NCBI RefSeq assembly: GCF_963676685.1
Contig: NC_092350.1
Location: 3,647,486-3,711,485, forward strand
Length of the DNA stretch: 64,000 bases
Origin: Mytilus edulis
Lineage: Eukaryota > Mollusca > Bivalvia > Mytilida > Mytilidae
Direction: 5' to 3'
The position numbers and the translations under genes were made by a program. Shown here piece by piece: positions 45,480 through 55,743 of the stretch. Position 1 is the first letter of the stretch. Each line of letters starts with the position of its first letter. The notes beneath the pieces are model-generated. The model was not told where the DNA came from and ran no database searches. It saw nothing but the letters and a program-made list of their open reading frames with translations.

Positions 45480-46912
45480 TCAACATCTTCAATCGTCTCC
45501 ATGTATCAATTAAATCTTCTTTCTTGGTCTCTTGAAAACGGTCCATTTCCATCCAACCAAAACTGTATCTTGTTCCAGCAGAAATGAATGTCTCTAACCG
45601 TAGTTCAACAAAAAGCACGGTAACAGTTGTATTTGCATAAGATATATCTAAATAAGTAAGCTTATTATTTTTTCGGAACTATAAATAGAAAGCGTAAAGT
45701 ATTAACTATTGTGAAACTGATATCAAATTTTGTTAATGAAGCTGGTAACATAACGTAACTGCCACCAGAACTTTTAAAATTAGAGTCTGAGGTCATTGAA
45801 TTTTCTATGAAGAAGTTGACAAAATTATATGAATAATCTAAAGATTGTAATCGCAAAGCTTTTCTAAAAAAAGAGTCAATTTCTCCGTGATTTTTTATAT
45901 GAGCTAGTAAAAGCCTGTTTTCTTTCAATGAAAGATGTTTTAGGCACTCTGGGTAATCAAAGGAAAATAAAGAGCCATGTGTGTAATCAACTATTCTATT
46001 CTGGGATAAATCTAGATTTTCTATGCAAATTGTTTTCAGGTTTTTCATTATATCGGATGTTATTGTCAGAGCAAACGGAAGGTCGTCACTATCAATGATT
46101 AGGTCGCTGACATGGCCTAAGTTGATCGTGGTCATATTTCTATAACGGTATGGATGCAAAAGAAGTAAGGCACGCGATAGGTGCATAAATGTTCCAAACA
46201 AATCTAGTACACATAGATGTGGAAACGGACCCAAAGCGTCATATTCTGTTTTAACAAAGTTTAATCGACAATTTCTGAGATAAAGCTCTTCTACAGACGA
46301 TGAAAACTTCAGGAATGTTTCATTTGATAGACGCACTAAATAAATAGTTTGAAAGTATAACTTTCGAAGTTTCTTCATTTGACTGAATCCGCTTCCGAAG
46401 ATTGGCACAGGCATCATATTAATCCCTAAGAAAGTTAATTATCTCAAAACATGGAACGCATAATCGGGATAGTCGAATTCCTTATCATAATTCTGAGGTT
46501 GAGGCATATTACTTCTGATATCCAATTTCGTTAAGTGTTGTATATGTATAAGATAGATCAAGCAGATTATGAGACATATCAAGCACGACAAGATTGTGTA
46601 ATCCCTGCAATGACTCCTTATATAAATGTTTCAGCTTATTTTTTCTCACATTAAGTTCGTGTAAATGTATATAAGTAATCAGCGAACTGTTTTCAATACT
46701 CCTTAAATAATTTGAAGATACATCCGAATGGTTAACTTATATCCCGGGGGTAAATCTTGAGGAACAGACTGTAGTCCTCTGTTTTTACAATCAGCTATTT
46801 TACCTCCAAGTTTTCCGTTAAATACATATTTGATATCACAGTCTGATGATCGAGAGATTACATCACACTGAACTACAGTACAAAGTACTGCATAAATAAT
46901 AATCCTCACCAT
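45480..46912 (-). pseudogene. TLR-C: Toll-like receptor relic with large internal deletion
   Basis: The N-terminus (MVRIIIYAVLCTVVQC, then SDCDIKYVFNGK...IADCKNRGL, 46,912-46,745) is a signal peptide plus cysteine cap. Leucine-rich repeats follow through frameshifts (46,740-46,420) and an open 250-codon stretch (46,417-45,665, GSGFSQMKKL to LFIVPKK). After another frameshift YLDISYANT and LRLETFISAG can be read. The sequence then jumps directly to the last TIR residues, KEDLIDTWRRLKMLIT (about 45,535-45,480). The C-terminal cap, membrane helix and nearly all of the TIR domain, over 300 residues in its paralogues, are missing. It cannot signal. Confidence 0.9.
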
Positions 46913-47516
46913 TTTGTGACATGGATATCAAAAACTTTCACATGGTTTCTAACAATTGCTTTGCAAGTCAACACCACTTTATGTAGGACACAAAGGTAAA
47001 AAAATGGAATTTAATCATCTCAAATTGTTATCAATTTAAAGGACAACTGTATTTATTTTTTTTACTTTATGTAAGATAGTATATTGATTCTAAACATGAA
47101 GAGACTTCCTGTATGTTCTTGGTAACAAATTTATTAACCGTTTACTCTATCAAATGACAAAATATTTGAAATTTCTATGGGGAAATAGCCGTGTAATTTT
47201 TAATGGGGACATGCATGCTAATATAGTATTCTGATTCTTAATTTTGCAGAAAAACTATGAAATTTCATACACAAGAGACAAAGCAAGTATTCAAAATAGT
47301 TAAATAAATTATCAACCTTTTAATGGTCCTTAAACAAAGCAAAATATATATAGTATCTCTTTTGATGAAATTGATGTAATGAATAACTTACACGTGACTT
47401 TTATAATCTCTATATCGTACCTATTCATTATTTCTTTCTTCATACTCAATTTCAATTGTATTTTGTTATTTTGGACAGTTATTTAAAGTTTAATATATAG
47501 TCAATTACTAAGGTAC
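46913..47516. other. Non-coding sequence
   Basis: No gene or repeat is recognised. Confidence 0.45.
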
Positions 47517-47868
47517 ATCTTACCATGTTGATAGAGCTTTCGTACATCTTACCATGTTGATAGAACTTTCTTACGTCTTACCGTGTTGATAGATCTTTCT
47601 TAAATCTTACCGTGTCGATAGAACTTTCTCACATCTTACCATGTTGATAGAACTTTCTTACATCTTACAATTTTGATAGAGCTTTCTTACATCTTACCGT
47701 GTTGATAGAGCTTTTTTTTACATCTTACCGTGTTGATAGAACTTTCTTACATCTTACCGTGTTGATAGAGCTTTCTTACATCTTACCGTGTTGATAGAAC
47801 TTTCTTACATCTAACCGTGTTGATAGAGCTTTCTTACATCTTACCATGTTGATAGAACTTTCTTACAT
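47517..47868. repeat. 29-bp tandem array, about 12 copies
   Basis: The unit is CTTACCGTGTTGATAGAACT plus TTCTTACAT, with variants GAGCTTT/GAACTTT and ACCATG/ACCGTG alternating. One unit carries extra T residues near 47,710. Confidence 0.92.
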
Positions 47869-48029
47869 TTTGACGAAACGAACGAACGAACGCAAAGGGA
47901 GCACGTATTACATTTCCACAATATTACGAGCATTTGTTTTATCTTGTAAAACAGCATTCTTTTTTAAAATAAACGTATTGCAAACAATACACGCTTTTTA
48001 TATCAGAAAATCAAGAAAAATAGTGTCTT

Positions 48030-48205
48030 ATCCCAGGCATAGATTACCTTAGCCGTATTTGGCACAACTTTTTGGAATTTTGGATCCTAACTTTGTACTA
48101 GTTTGGATTTATAAATATTTTGATATGAGCGTCACTGATGAGTCTTATGAAGACGAAACGCGCGTCTGGCGTACTAAATTATAATCCTGGTACCTTTGAT
48201 AACTA
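48030..48205 (+). mobile_element. Retrozyme-like repeat, copy B
   Basis: CCCAGGCATAGATTACCTTA, GCCGTATTTGGCAC, a T-rich middle, the hammerhead, then AATCCTGGTACCTTTGATAA. Collinear with copies A and C. Confidence 0.72.
48127..48173 (+). ncRNA. Hammerhead ribozyme, copy B (core intact)
   Basis: Core CTGATGA at 48,134-48,140, stem II GTCTT/AAGAC with loop ATG, GAAA at 48,155-48,158, a minimal stem III, GTC at 48,164-48,166, and stem I GCGTCA/TGGCGT. Predicted cleavage is between 48,166 and 48,167. It resembles the schistosome-type hammerhead with the GACGAAACGCGCGTC core. Confidence 0.87.
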
Positions 48206-48384
48206 ACTAAATACACGTACGTCCGATACGTTACTTACGTAAACCAAGATAACTCACATTTCCGAGGGAATTGTGCAAGCACGAGTTTCACGCTTAATAT
48301 TTTAATGGCAATTTTGAAGTACGTTAATCTAAACTTAACAACAAGATTCACATTTATTTGTATATACGTTGTATGAGTTCACTA

Positions 48385-48930
48385 TCAGCAAATTGTCAAT
48401 TGGTTGCCAATCCTAACAAATTGTGGCACAGGTATCATATCAATTTCTAAGAATGACAACTCTCTCAGAACAATAAATACATGGTCGGGATAAATAAAAT
48501 CCTTATCAAAGTCTATTGGATGGAGCATATTACTTCTGATATCCAATTTTGTTAAGTTTTTTACTGTAAGAAATATTTCTGCGGGATAAACATTATAATA
48601 TATACATGTCAAGAGAAGCAATATTATATTACCACGTAAATGACTCACTAGATAAATATTCAATTTTTTCTCCAAAATTCAGTTCCTGTAAGTACTTATA
48701 ATTACCGACAGAATCATTTTCAGTAGCAGATAATTGGTTCGAACTAAGATCTAAATCATTGATATCTCTCATTGATATATCTTATGAGGTATAAAATTCA
48801 GTCCTTTGTTTTTTACAATCTGTTGATGTCACTTCCTGGATTTTTTAAGTAACATATTTGATATCACAGTCTGATAATGGTAAGATTTTGTTACACTTGA
48901 TAATCGTAAGAATGTAAAGAAAAAATAGCT
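48385..48930 (-). pseudogene. TLR-D: N-terminal Toll-like receptor fragment
   Basis: The minus strand, with frameshifts, reads LSDCDIKYVT, stop, then a cap Cys region, LDLSSNQLSATENDS, YKYLQEL, and then the open stretch NLTKLDIRSNMLHPIDFDKD, FIYPDHVFIVLRELSFLEID, MIPVPQF. Among the copies here it most resembles TLR-B (same RSNM..PIDFDKDFIYPDHVF). Homology stops after PVPQF, so only roughly the first 190 residues of a receptor remain. It is a truncated duplicate. Confidence 0.85.
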
Positions 48931-50112
48931 GAATAACTGATAACACAATTATGTAATAAAGTAAATATCTCTGTTCTGTACAAATAACTACCTTTACACA
49001 TATTAGGTGGTACCCATATATGTGGTATTGTTGGAACAGAATATATGTGCTATTTTAAACACATAACATACATCAACATTTATTATTGAGAAAGAGTGAG
49101 ACATTACAAAAACAATGTCTATTCAAATCAATCTCAGGATTTGAATTTTACTCCCTATCATATCAAAATCCATTACTGTGTCATCACCGCAAATTATCAA
49201 TCTATTATGCACATGAAGTAGCTTCAACGGTCACTTTTAACTGTAGAGGAAAAACCCAAAACAAATAGGTCAGTTGTGTTGATTTAAATAACTTTTAGTG
49301 AATAATTACTAGTAAAACAGATTTATAAAAGAAATAATTCTAGAATAAGATACAGATATTGAGCTGTCCAAACGTTATTCATATATCATAACCTTTATTT
49401 ATCATACATATTTTTATTTTATTTGGCCATAAGTAAATAAAATCATTGATACACTCATTTGATTTATTGTATGTTCAATGTGCGCAATGAATATACATCT
49501 ACATATTTGTTTTGTTTGATTTCAAGTAGGAATTATGTAAACAACAAACAACAAGTAAATTTGAAATTTGGCTGATTATTTGTCAAGGCATTTATTCAAC
49601 ACCATTCAGCAATATAAACCAACAAACAACTGACGTCAACAAACTTCCTAACAAGTTAAAGCTTAATGACAATTGGTCACTGAAGGGAAACAACTGTGAA
49701 TGCAAAACAATGTCTAGCTGCTAGACAAATCCATAACAGTTTAATGAACGAAATTTGAATAAATCACTGCAAGTTGAATCATGCTGATGATGACATCCAA
49801 CACACTTTCTATATAGAACGGAACGTCATGACGATAGACATTTTTTTGTTAAAGCATCTGACATATTTGATGATACATAACAATATAATTGTAACATTCA
49901 ATACATATGAAACAATTCACCATGTAATCTGTAAAATAAACTAAAAACAGCAGCAATTGTGTATGTTAAAGGGAAGAAGGATGGGTTGTGCAATCTTGTT
50001 GAAAAATAACCATGGAATAAATATTGAACGGGAACACGTGTTTAAATATGACCAAAGTCTACGAGGCGGATCAAAGCATATTATTTCGTATGTTGGAATA
50101 CTGGTATATAGT
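48931..50112. other. Non-coding sequence
   Basis: No gene is recognised. Part of it (49,150-49,260) resembles 39,185-39,280 (TCATCACCG..TATTGTCAATTTATTCTGCA, then GATGAAGTAAC), so TLR-B and TLR-D may share diverged upstream flanks. Confidence 0.45.
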
Positions 50113-51119
50113 TGCATGGATATATAGATGATGTTCTCTCACTAAATAGTTAAAACTTCGTTGACCATGATGAACGCATCTATCCCATCGAACTAGAGAT
50201 AAGGGACACAACAGATACAGTTACATGTAAAAAGTAAAATCGCGAAAATACTGTACTCCGAGGAAAATACAAAACGGAAAAGTCACTAATCAAAAAGGCA
50301 AAATCTAATGAAAAAACACATCAAACGAATGGACAACATCTGTCATATTTCTGACTTGGTACAGGCACTTTCAAATGTAGAAAATGGGGGATTGAACCTG
50401 GTTTTATAGCGCTAAATATCCCACTTGTATGACAGTCGCACCAATCGCAATCATACGGATGCTTCATATCTTGACTTACTTCTAGAAATTAGCAATGATG
50501 GTCGGTTGAAAACATTTACGACAAAAGAGATCATTTCAGTTTCCTAATTGTGAACTTTCCATTTCTATGTAGCAACATTCAGCTGCGCCTGCATACAGAG
50601 TATATATATCCCAATTGATACGGTATTCCAGGGCTTTTAATTCATATCATGATATCCTTGATAGATGGTTGCTGCTCACAAGGAAACTATTAAAGAGTTC
50701 CAAATTGTGAAGTAGACATCATCCCTGTGTAAATTTTACAGACGCCACCATGAATTGGGGGACCGTTATGGAATTACCGTTTCACAGATGATATTGGATA
50801 TGTTCCTTATGTCGTAACTACAATCCACCTCCCTTTTCACCACGAATGTGACTTACCGAATTAGAATATTTATCGGGTTTGTATTAACATGAGCATTACG
50901 ACGGTTACCATACGTGGAGCTGGATCTACCAACCCCGACGGAGCACCTGAGATCACTCCCAATTTTTAATGGGGTAAGGGTTGCTTTGTTTTTTGTTTTC
51001 TATGTTGTGTCTTGTGTACTTTTTTTCGTCTGTTTGTCTTTTAATTTTTTAGCTATGGCGTTGTCAGTTTATTTTCGATCAATGAGTGTGACTGTCCCTA
51101 TGGTATCTTTTGCCCATCT
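50113..51119 (+). pseudogene. Naiad-type Penelope element, 3' fragment with a nested repeat
   Basis: TATATAGATGATGTTCTCTC encodes the RT catalytic YIDDVLS seen at 57,636. The sequence then follows that element with many stops through CTTGACTTACTTCTAGAAAT, GTCGGTTGAAAAC and GACCGTTATGGAATTACCGT to the 3' tail ending GGTATCTTTTGCCC. A repeat interrupts it at 50,228-50,456. RT upstream of motif C is absent. Confidence 0.85.
50228..50456 (-). repeat. Mussel SINE-like repeat nested in the Naiad fragment
   Basis: Same family as 17,945-18,155 and 37,645-37,800: AAAGTAAAATCGCGAAAATA, CTCCGAGGAAAATAC, TCTGACTTGGTACAGGC, GAACCTGGTTTTATAGC. The host RT resumes in register at TTCATATCTTGACTTAC. It is the most complete copy here. 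Confidence 0.78.
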
Positions 51120-52461
51120 TTTAATTAACGAACCGTAAATAATGAACTGAAGAACATTTTAGACACACTAAACAAATAAATGTATTTTTGATGCAATAAA
51201 TCAATAAGATAATTAGCTCATTCAATTCTATTAATTTCGTTGTTTGAATATGGATAAGCGTTATTGGCCGGAGATGAATTTTTCTAATGTTAGAACGCAT
51301 CTATTTGTAATATATATAAAACACCACCATGCAGTTATAAACATCACATTTATTTATCAAATGAAATGCATTCGGTACGAGTTTTGACAATAAACTACTG
51401 TCCAATGATGATTGGGGCTGAAATATTTAAAAAACAAAATCTAAATACAAAGGTAAAAAGAGCTGGTTCAATCAAATGAGATGATGAATAGAGCCAAATC
51501 TGGACAATTAATTTATGCCAAACTTCATCCTTTAATTCAAAAACATTTAACACATTTGAGACATATGAATCATATTTCCGATTCTTAAACAGAATGCATG
51601 CTCCTCATTTTGACATACTGATAGCTCGACGAATGCATGAGCATTGGTAATAAATAAAGATTAAAAAATCTTACCTATTATGAAGTTGAATGCATACTGA
51701 AATTTCTAATTTAAACATTTGATCTGTACAGTCGGTTTGCATTTGAGAATCATTATGTAGAAAATTACGTTCTAACTTGGTAAGGCTGAGTTTGCCTCAG
51801 ATACATTAGACTATTTTAAAGTTCTGTTTAAGTTGTATTGACAAGTATTGCTACTTTTCTATATAGATATAGGAAGATGTAGTATGAGTGTCAATGAAAC
51901 AAATCTCGACCCAAGGCACAATTTATAAAATTAAACCACTGTAGGCCTAAGTACGGTCGTCAATACGGAGCCTTGGCTGACACCGAACTGCAAGCTTTAA
52001 AGCAGATCTGCAAGACAAATATCATATACTCAATAATTTATATGTTAGCAGTGACAATGTGTTGCCTTTCTACTTCCTGATATTTATAACATTGCTTTGC
52101 ATGTATTATCATTGCAGTGTGGACATGCAGTACCAGTGATATATTACATTGTTTTGTCATCACCATGTATTATCATTGCAGTATGGACATGCAGTACCAG
52201 TGATTTTTATTTATACCTGTGCTATTGTTGTATGCATCCCTTTACTTTGAAAATACATGAATGTATAAAATACAATGGTAATTTGCACGAGTTTATCAAC
52301 TAACAAAATTATTGTTAAAATTAATTACTTTTGTGAAAAAGAAAAACAAAACAAAAAACGTTCTGTGTACTTTTTTTTTGAAGTGCATAATTTCAGCATC
52401 ATTATGTGTTTCAATGAACTTTTATGGTATATGCATTGTCTTAATAATTTTTATAACGATA
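51120..52461. other. Non-coding sequence downstream of TLR-E
   Basis: No gene is seen. It includes a reverse fragment of the mussel repeat of 40,497 (51,895-51,995, ATACGGAGCCTTGGCTGACA) and a direct duplication of about 72 bp at 52,100-52,210 (TATTATCATTGCAGT and GACATGCAGTACCAGTGAT, each twice). Confidence 0.55.
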
Positions 52462-54966
52462 TTATGTGTTTGTAATCAACCCATCAGTGAGCAGCATCCT
52501 CAGTTTCCTCCAAGTATCATCCAAATCCTCTAGATTTTTCGGCCATTGTACAATAAATGCATAATTCCAAATGTACGAAAACTCTACAGGAATATCAGTA
52601 ATTGTTATATCTTTTGTAATGATAATAATACGCTCCAGATTCTTTGTAATTCTTTCATATTTTGCCCTGTCAAGTTCGAACATGCAATCATGTGACGATA
52701 GGAATTCGGGCGTGATCAGAAATATAATGGACCTGCTGTTTTGAATGCTCTCTGCCTCGTTGTCCGCTTGACTCGGTCCAACTAAAAAATCTCGATCTTT
52801 AATACACATCGTCAGTCCCCACTCGATCTCAAGTTTAGGTATTAATACATTTTTAATCCAAATGACAATATCCCCTTCATATGATATATACACGTCATAT
52901 TGGTAAATCCTCCAGACTTTGCGCTCAACAACACGGCGAATAACTCCATAGATAGAGAAGATGATTTTCCATCTCCTGTTATAGGCAAAAAGTAACAGTG
53001 AGATCGTTATGAATGTCGATAATAATGTTGATGCAAAAGTTAACCACATAGTATTCTTACAGTCAGCAAACAACTCATATAAAGAGTTGTACGCAATAAA
53101 TGTATCAATTACTGTGCCGTTGGACAATTTACATCTATACGATCGGCTGTCTAGATAAACCTTTGTAGTCTGTATCCACCTTATAAAGTCTATATTGTCA
53201 CAATTGCACTCAAATGCATTATCAGTGAGATGTAAAGTCATTCCATGGAGTTCTTGCATCTTATCTGCCCAGTCTCTGATAGCTGAACTTACACTTGTTA
53301 ATCGATTCTTCCTTACGTCCAGCATTTGTACTTTAGTATGATCACTCAGTTGTATCGGAATAGACTGAAATGAATTTTTACTTAAATAAAGATATGTCAA
53401 GTTTGGCATTGGATTTAATAAGTCGTCTGGAAAAAACCAAATATCATTTTCAGATATATCCATTGACTCGATAGATCTTATACTGTTAAAGAATTGATTT
53501 CCGTATAGTCTAATTGCAGTATCTAGGTCGGCGTTTTTCCATACAATCGTTTTCAGAGTGTGATAGGGAGAACGTTTTGCTTGATTCCATGCAAATATAT
53601 AATCTCCACCATTAGAAATAAATGTTTCCAGTCGAATTTGAAAATCAATCATAGGAGCAATTATGTTTGAATAAGATACATCCAGATATGTAAGGCTGTT
53701 ATTTTTAGGAACTAATAAATAAATTACAGGGAAAGTATTTGCTATTGTGTAACTGACATCTAATTTTTCAAGTGACCTTGGTACTATCACACAACTGTGA
53801 AATGAACAATTAAAATCTGAATTTGAAGTATCTGAATATTTTATACCATAGTTGACAGCATTATATGAATAGTCGAACGATTTTAATCTAACAGTTTTAC
53901 GGAAAAAATATTGTATCTCATTTAGATTCTTCTCGCTAAAAAGCAAAAACCTGTTCCCTTTAAAGGAAATATGTCGTAAACAGTTCGGGTGATCAAGGGA
54001 AAACAAAGATCCAGGCTCATAATCAACTATTCCATTTTCTGATAAATCTAGATTTTCTACACAAATTGTTTTCAGGTTCTTCATTATGTCCACTGTAATT
54101 GTCAGAACATACGGGATATCAACCCTGTCAATACTAACGTCACTCACATGACCGAAGTTTATTGTCGTAATACTTTTATTACGGTATGGTTGTAACAGCT
54201 GCAATGCATGCTTCAAATGCATGAATGTTCCAGAAAAATCTATAACATGAAGATTTTGAAACTGCAGCAATGCGTTATCGTCTGTGACAACAAAGTGCAA
54301 CCGACAATTTCTGATAGTCAGCTGTTCTACAGAGGATGAAAACCTCTGAAAGATTTCATTCGACAAGCGAACCAAATAACATGATTCGAAGTGTAATTCT
54401 TTAAGAGTGGTCATGTGACCGAATCCACTTCCAAAGTGTGGCAAAGGCATCATATCGATTCCTAAGAACGACAACTCCGTGAGAATACCGAATGCATGAT
54501 CGGGATAATTATAATCAGCAACAAAGTCTATCGGTTGAGGCATATTTCTCCTGATATCCAATTTCGTTAAGTTTTTAATTGGATGAAATAGTTCTGCGGA
54601 ATAAACGTTAGATAGATTAAGTATATTTTCAGACATGTCCAGTATTGTAAGTTTGTGTAGTCCTTGAAATGAGTTGTTAGATAAATAATCAAGTTGATTT
54701 TGTCTCAAGAAAATTTTTTGCAAGTATTTATAATTAACAAAAGAATTGTTCCCAATCATTCGTAGCAGATTAAAACTCATATCTAAAACTTTGATATCTC
54801 CCGGTAAATTCTGAGGTATAAAAGTCAGTCCTTTGTTTTTACAATCTGCTATTTTTACTTCCTCATTTTCCTTCAATTCATATTTGATATCGCAGACTGA
54901 TGCATGTACGAATTCATTACAGATGATGATAATAGATAATACTGAATACAGTATAATCCCCTCCAT
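52462..54966 (-). CDS. TLR-E: Toll-like receptor, intact, single exon
   Basis: An 834-residue receptor collinear with TLR-A. A signal peptide (MEGIILYSVLSIIIICN) leads to the N-terminal cap (SVCDIKYELK...IADCKNKGL), leucine-rich repeats, and a C-terminal cap (NAFECNCDN to LFADCKN). A membrane helix (MWLTFASTLLSTFITIS) and a TIR domain (YDVYISYEGD, RDFLVGPS, FIVQWP) follow. The BB-loop Pro position is Val. An in-frame Met nine codons upstream (54,993) would precede the signal peptide with polar residues, so the inner Met was chosen. The start-codon region is tandemly duplicated, adding a short upstream ORF. Most residues match TLR-A by eye, which indicates recent duplication into opposite orientation. 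Ligand is unknown. Confidence 0.95.
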   Translation of the reverse strand: MEGIILYSVLSIIIICNEFVHASVCDIKYELKENEEVKIADCKNKGLTFIPQNLPGDIKVLDMSFNLLRMIGNNSFVNYKYLQKIFLRQNQLDYLSNNSFQGLHKLTILDMSENILNLSNVYSAELFHPIKNLTKLDIRRNMPQPIDFVADYNYPDHAFGILTELSFLGIDMMPLPHFGSGFGHMTTLKELHFESCYLVRLSNEIFQRFSSSVEQLTIRNCRLHFVVTDDNALLQFQNLHVIDFSGTFMHLKHALQLLQPYRNKSITTINFGHVSDVSIDRVDIPYVLTITVDIMKNLKTICVENLDLSENGIVDYEPGSLFSLDHPNCLRHISFKGNRFLLFSEKNLNEIQYFFRKTVRLKSFDYSYNAVNYGIKYSDTSNSDFNCSFHSCVIVPRSLEKLDVSYTIANTFPVIYLLVPKNNSLTYLDVSYSNIIAPMIDFQIRLETFISNGGDYIFAWNQAKRSPYHTLKTIVWKNADLDTAIRLYGNQFFNSIRSIESMDISENDIWFFPDDLLNPMPNLTYLYLSKNSFQSIPIQLSDHTKVQMLDVRKNRLTSVSSAIRDWADKMQELHGMTLHLTDNAFECNCDNIDFIRWIQTTKVYLDSRSYRCKLSNGTVIDTFIAYNSLYELFADCKNTMWLTFASTLLSTFITISLLLFAYNRRWKIIFSIYGVIRRVVERKVWRIYQYDVYISYEGDIVIWIKNVLIPKLEIEWGLTMCIKDRDFLVGPSQADNEAESIQNSRSIIFLITPEFLSSHDCMFELDRAKYERITKNLERIIIITKDITITDIPVEFSYIWNYAFIVQWPKNLEDLDDTWRKLRMLLTDGLITNT

Positions 54967-55078
54967 ATTGAGACCTGAATATCTGAAATACACTTCGTGA
55001 AGTACTAGATGTTAAGTAATCCCCTCCATATTGTGACCTGAATATCTGAAATACACTTCTTAAAGAATTAGATGTTAA
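54952..55078 (-). repeat. 63-bp tandem duplication across the TLR-E start codon
   Basis: AATCCCCTCCATATTGTGAC, CTGAATATCTGAAATACACT and AGATGTTAAGTAAT occur twice, 63 bp apart, with a few differences. Confidence 0.92.
55012..55029 (-). promoter_or_regulatory. Upstream ORF MEGIT in the TLR-E leader
   Basis: The outer repeat copy carries its own ATG (55,027-55,029) followed by GAGGGGATTACT and TAA, copying the first codons of the gene (MEGI) and then stopping. If the transcript starts upstream, this five-codon ORF could reduce initiation at the true start. Confidence 0.6.
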
Positions 55079-55308
55079 GTAATTCTCCGTAGTTTACATC
55101 GTATTCTATCATACACAGATATGTTTTAAGTAACACATTTAAACACAGTCATGTAATGACAGTACTTTTGCACGCATCAATAAGACACATTATCTACTTT
55201 GTAAATTCTTTTCTTTGCCTTTTTGTGTTTCTTTGTTACATATTTGTTTATTATTAAGATGAATAAGATAATCACACAATGTTGACTGCTATACCTCTTT
55301 TTTGACAT

Positions 55309-55743
55309 TTGTACCTATTACGTCTATTTTTTTGTTCACTCATCGTTGTCAATGTAATGGAATTGAATTTGACAGTAATACAAATTTGCCCTAAAAAGAA
55401 ATATTCAGTCAGAAGTTACGATGATCTGAATTGTAAATCGATAAATGTCGTCTACGGATTAGAGTGCAACCTTTGCGGATTGGTATACGTCGGTGAAACG
55501 AAAGGAAGGCTAAACAAACGTATGTGCGGTCATAGATCAGACATTAACCTCAATGCTAACGACATTCTATACCATCATTCCATCGTTTCTATGACAGTTC
55601 GCATTTTCGAAAAGATATACCATAGCTCTAACAATCCTAATCTTTCAACGACTCTCCGTAGACAAAAAGAAGACTACTGGATTAGACTATTGGTAACTGC
55701 AACACCGTATGGCTGCAATGACAAAATTGATGGTATAATCTAG
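55309..55743 (+). pseudogene. Naiad-type element: N-terminal GIY-YIG endonuclease
   Basis: The domain shows CKSINVVYGLECNLCGLVYVGETKGRLNKRM, GHRSD, then RQKEDYWIRLL and TPYGCNDKID. It lies upstream of, not after, the RT. This permuted order is the hallmark of the Naiad/Chlamys group of Penelope-like elements. Compared with the fragment at 43,090-43,320 (HFNQPGHSFVSM), this copy has HHSIVSM and lacks about six residues in frame. A frameshift near 55,733-55,745 separates it from the next segment. The true N-terminus is not identified. Confidence 0.85.

Noticed and set aside
47517-47868. 29-bp array as a regulatory enhancer cluster
   Set aside because: Nothing beyond the tandem repetition supports a regulatory role.
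50914-51138. Hydrophobic 74-codon ORF (also 58,192-58,416 and 21,464-21,769)
   Set aside because: The same peptide appears at all three sites because each is the non-coding 3' tail of a Naiad-type element; it is not likely to be translated.
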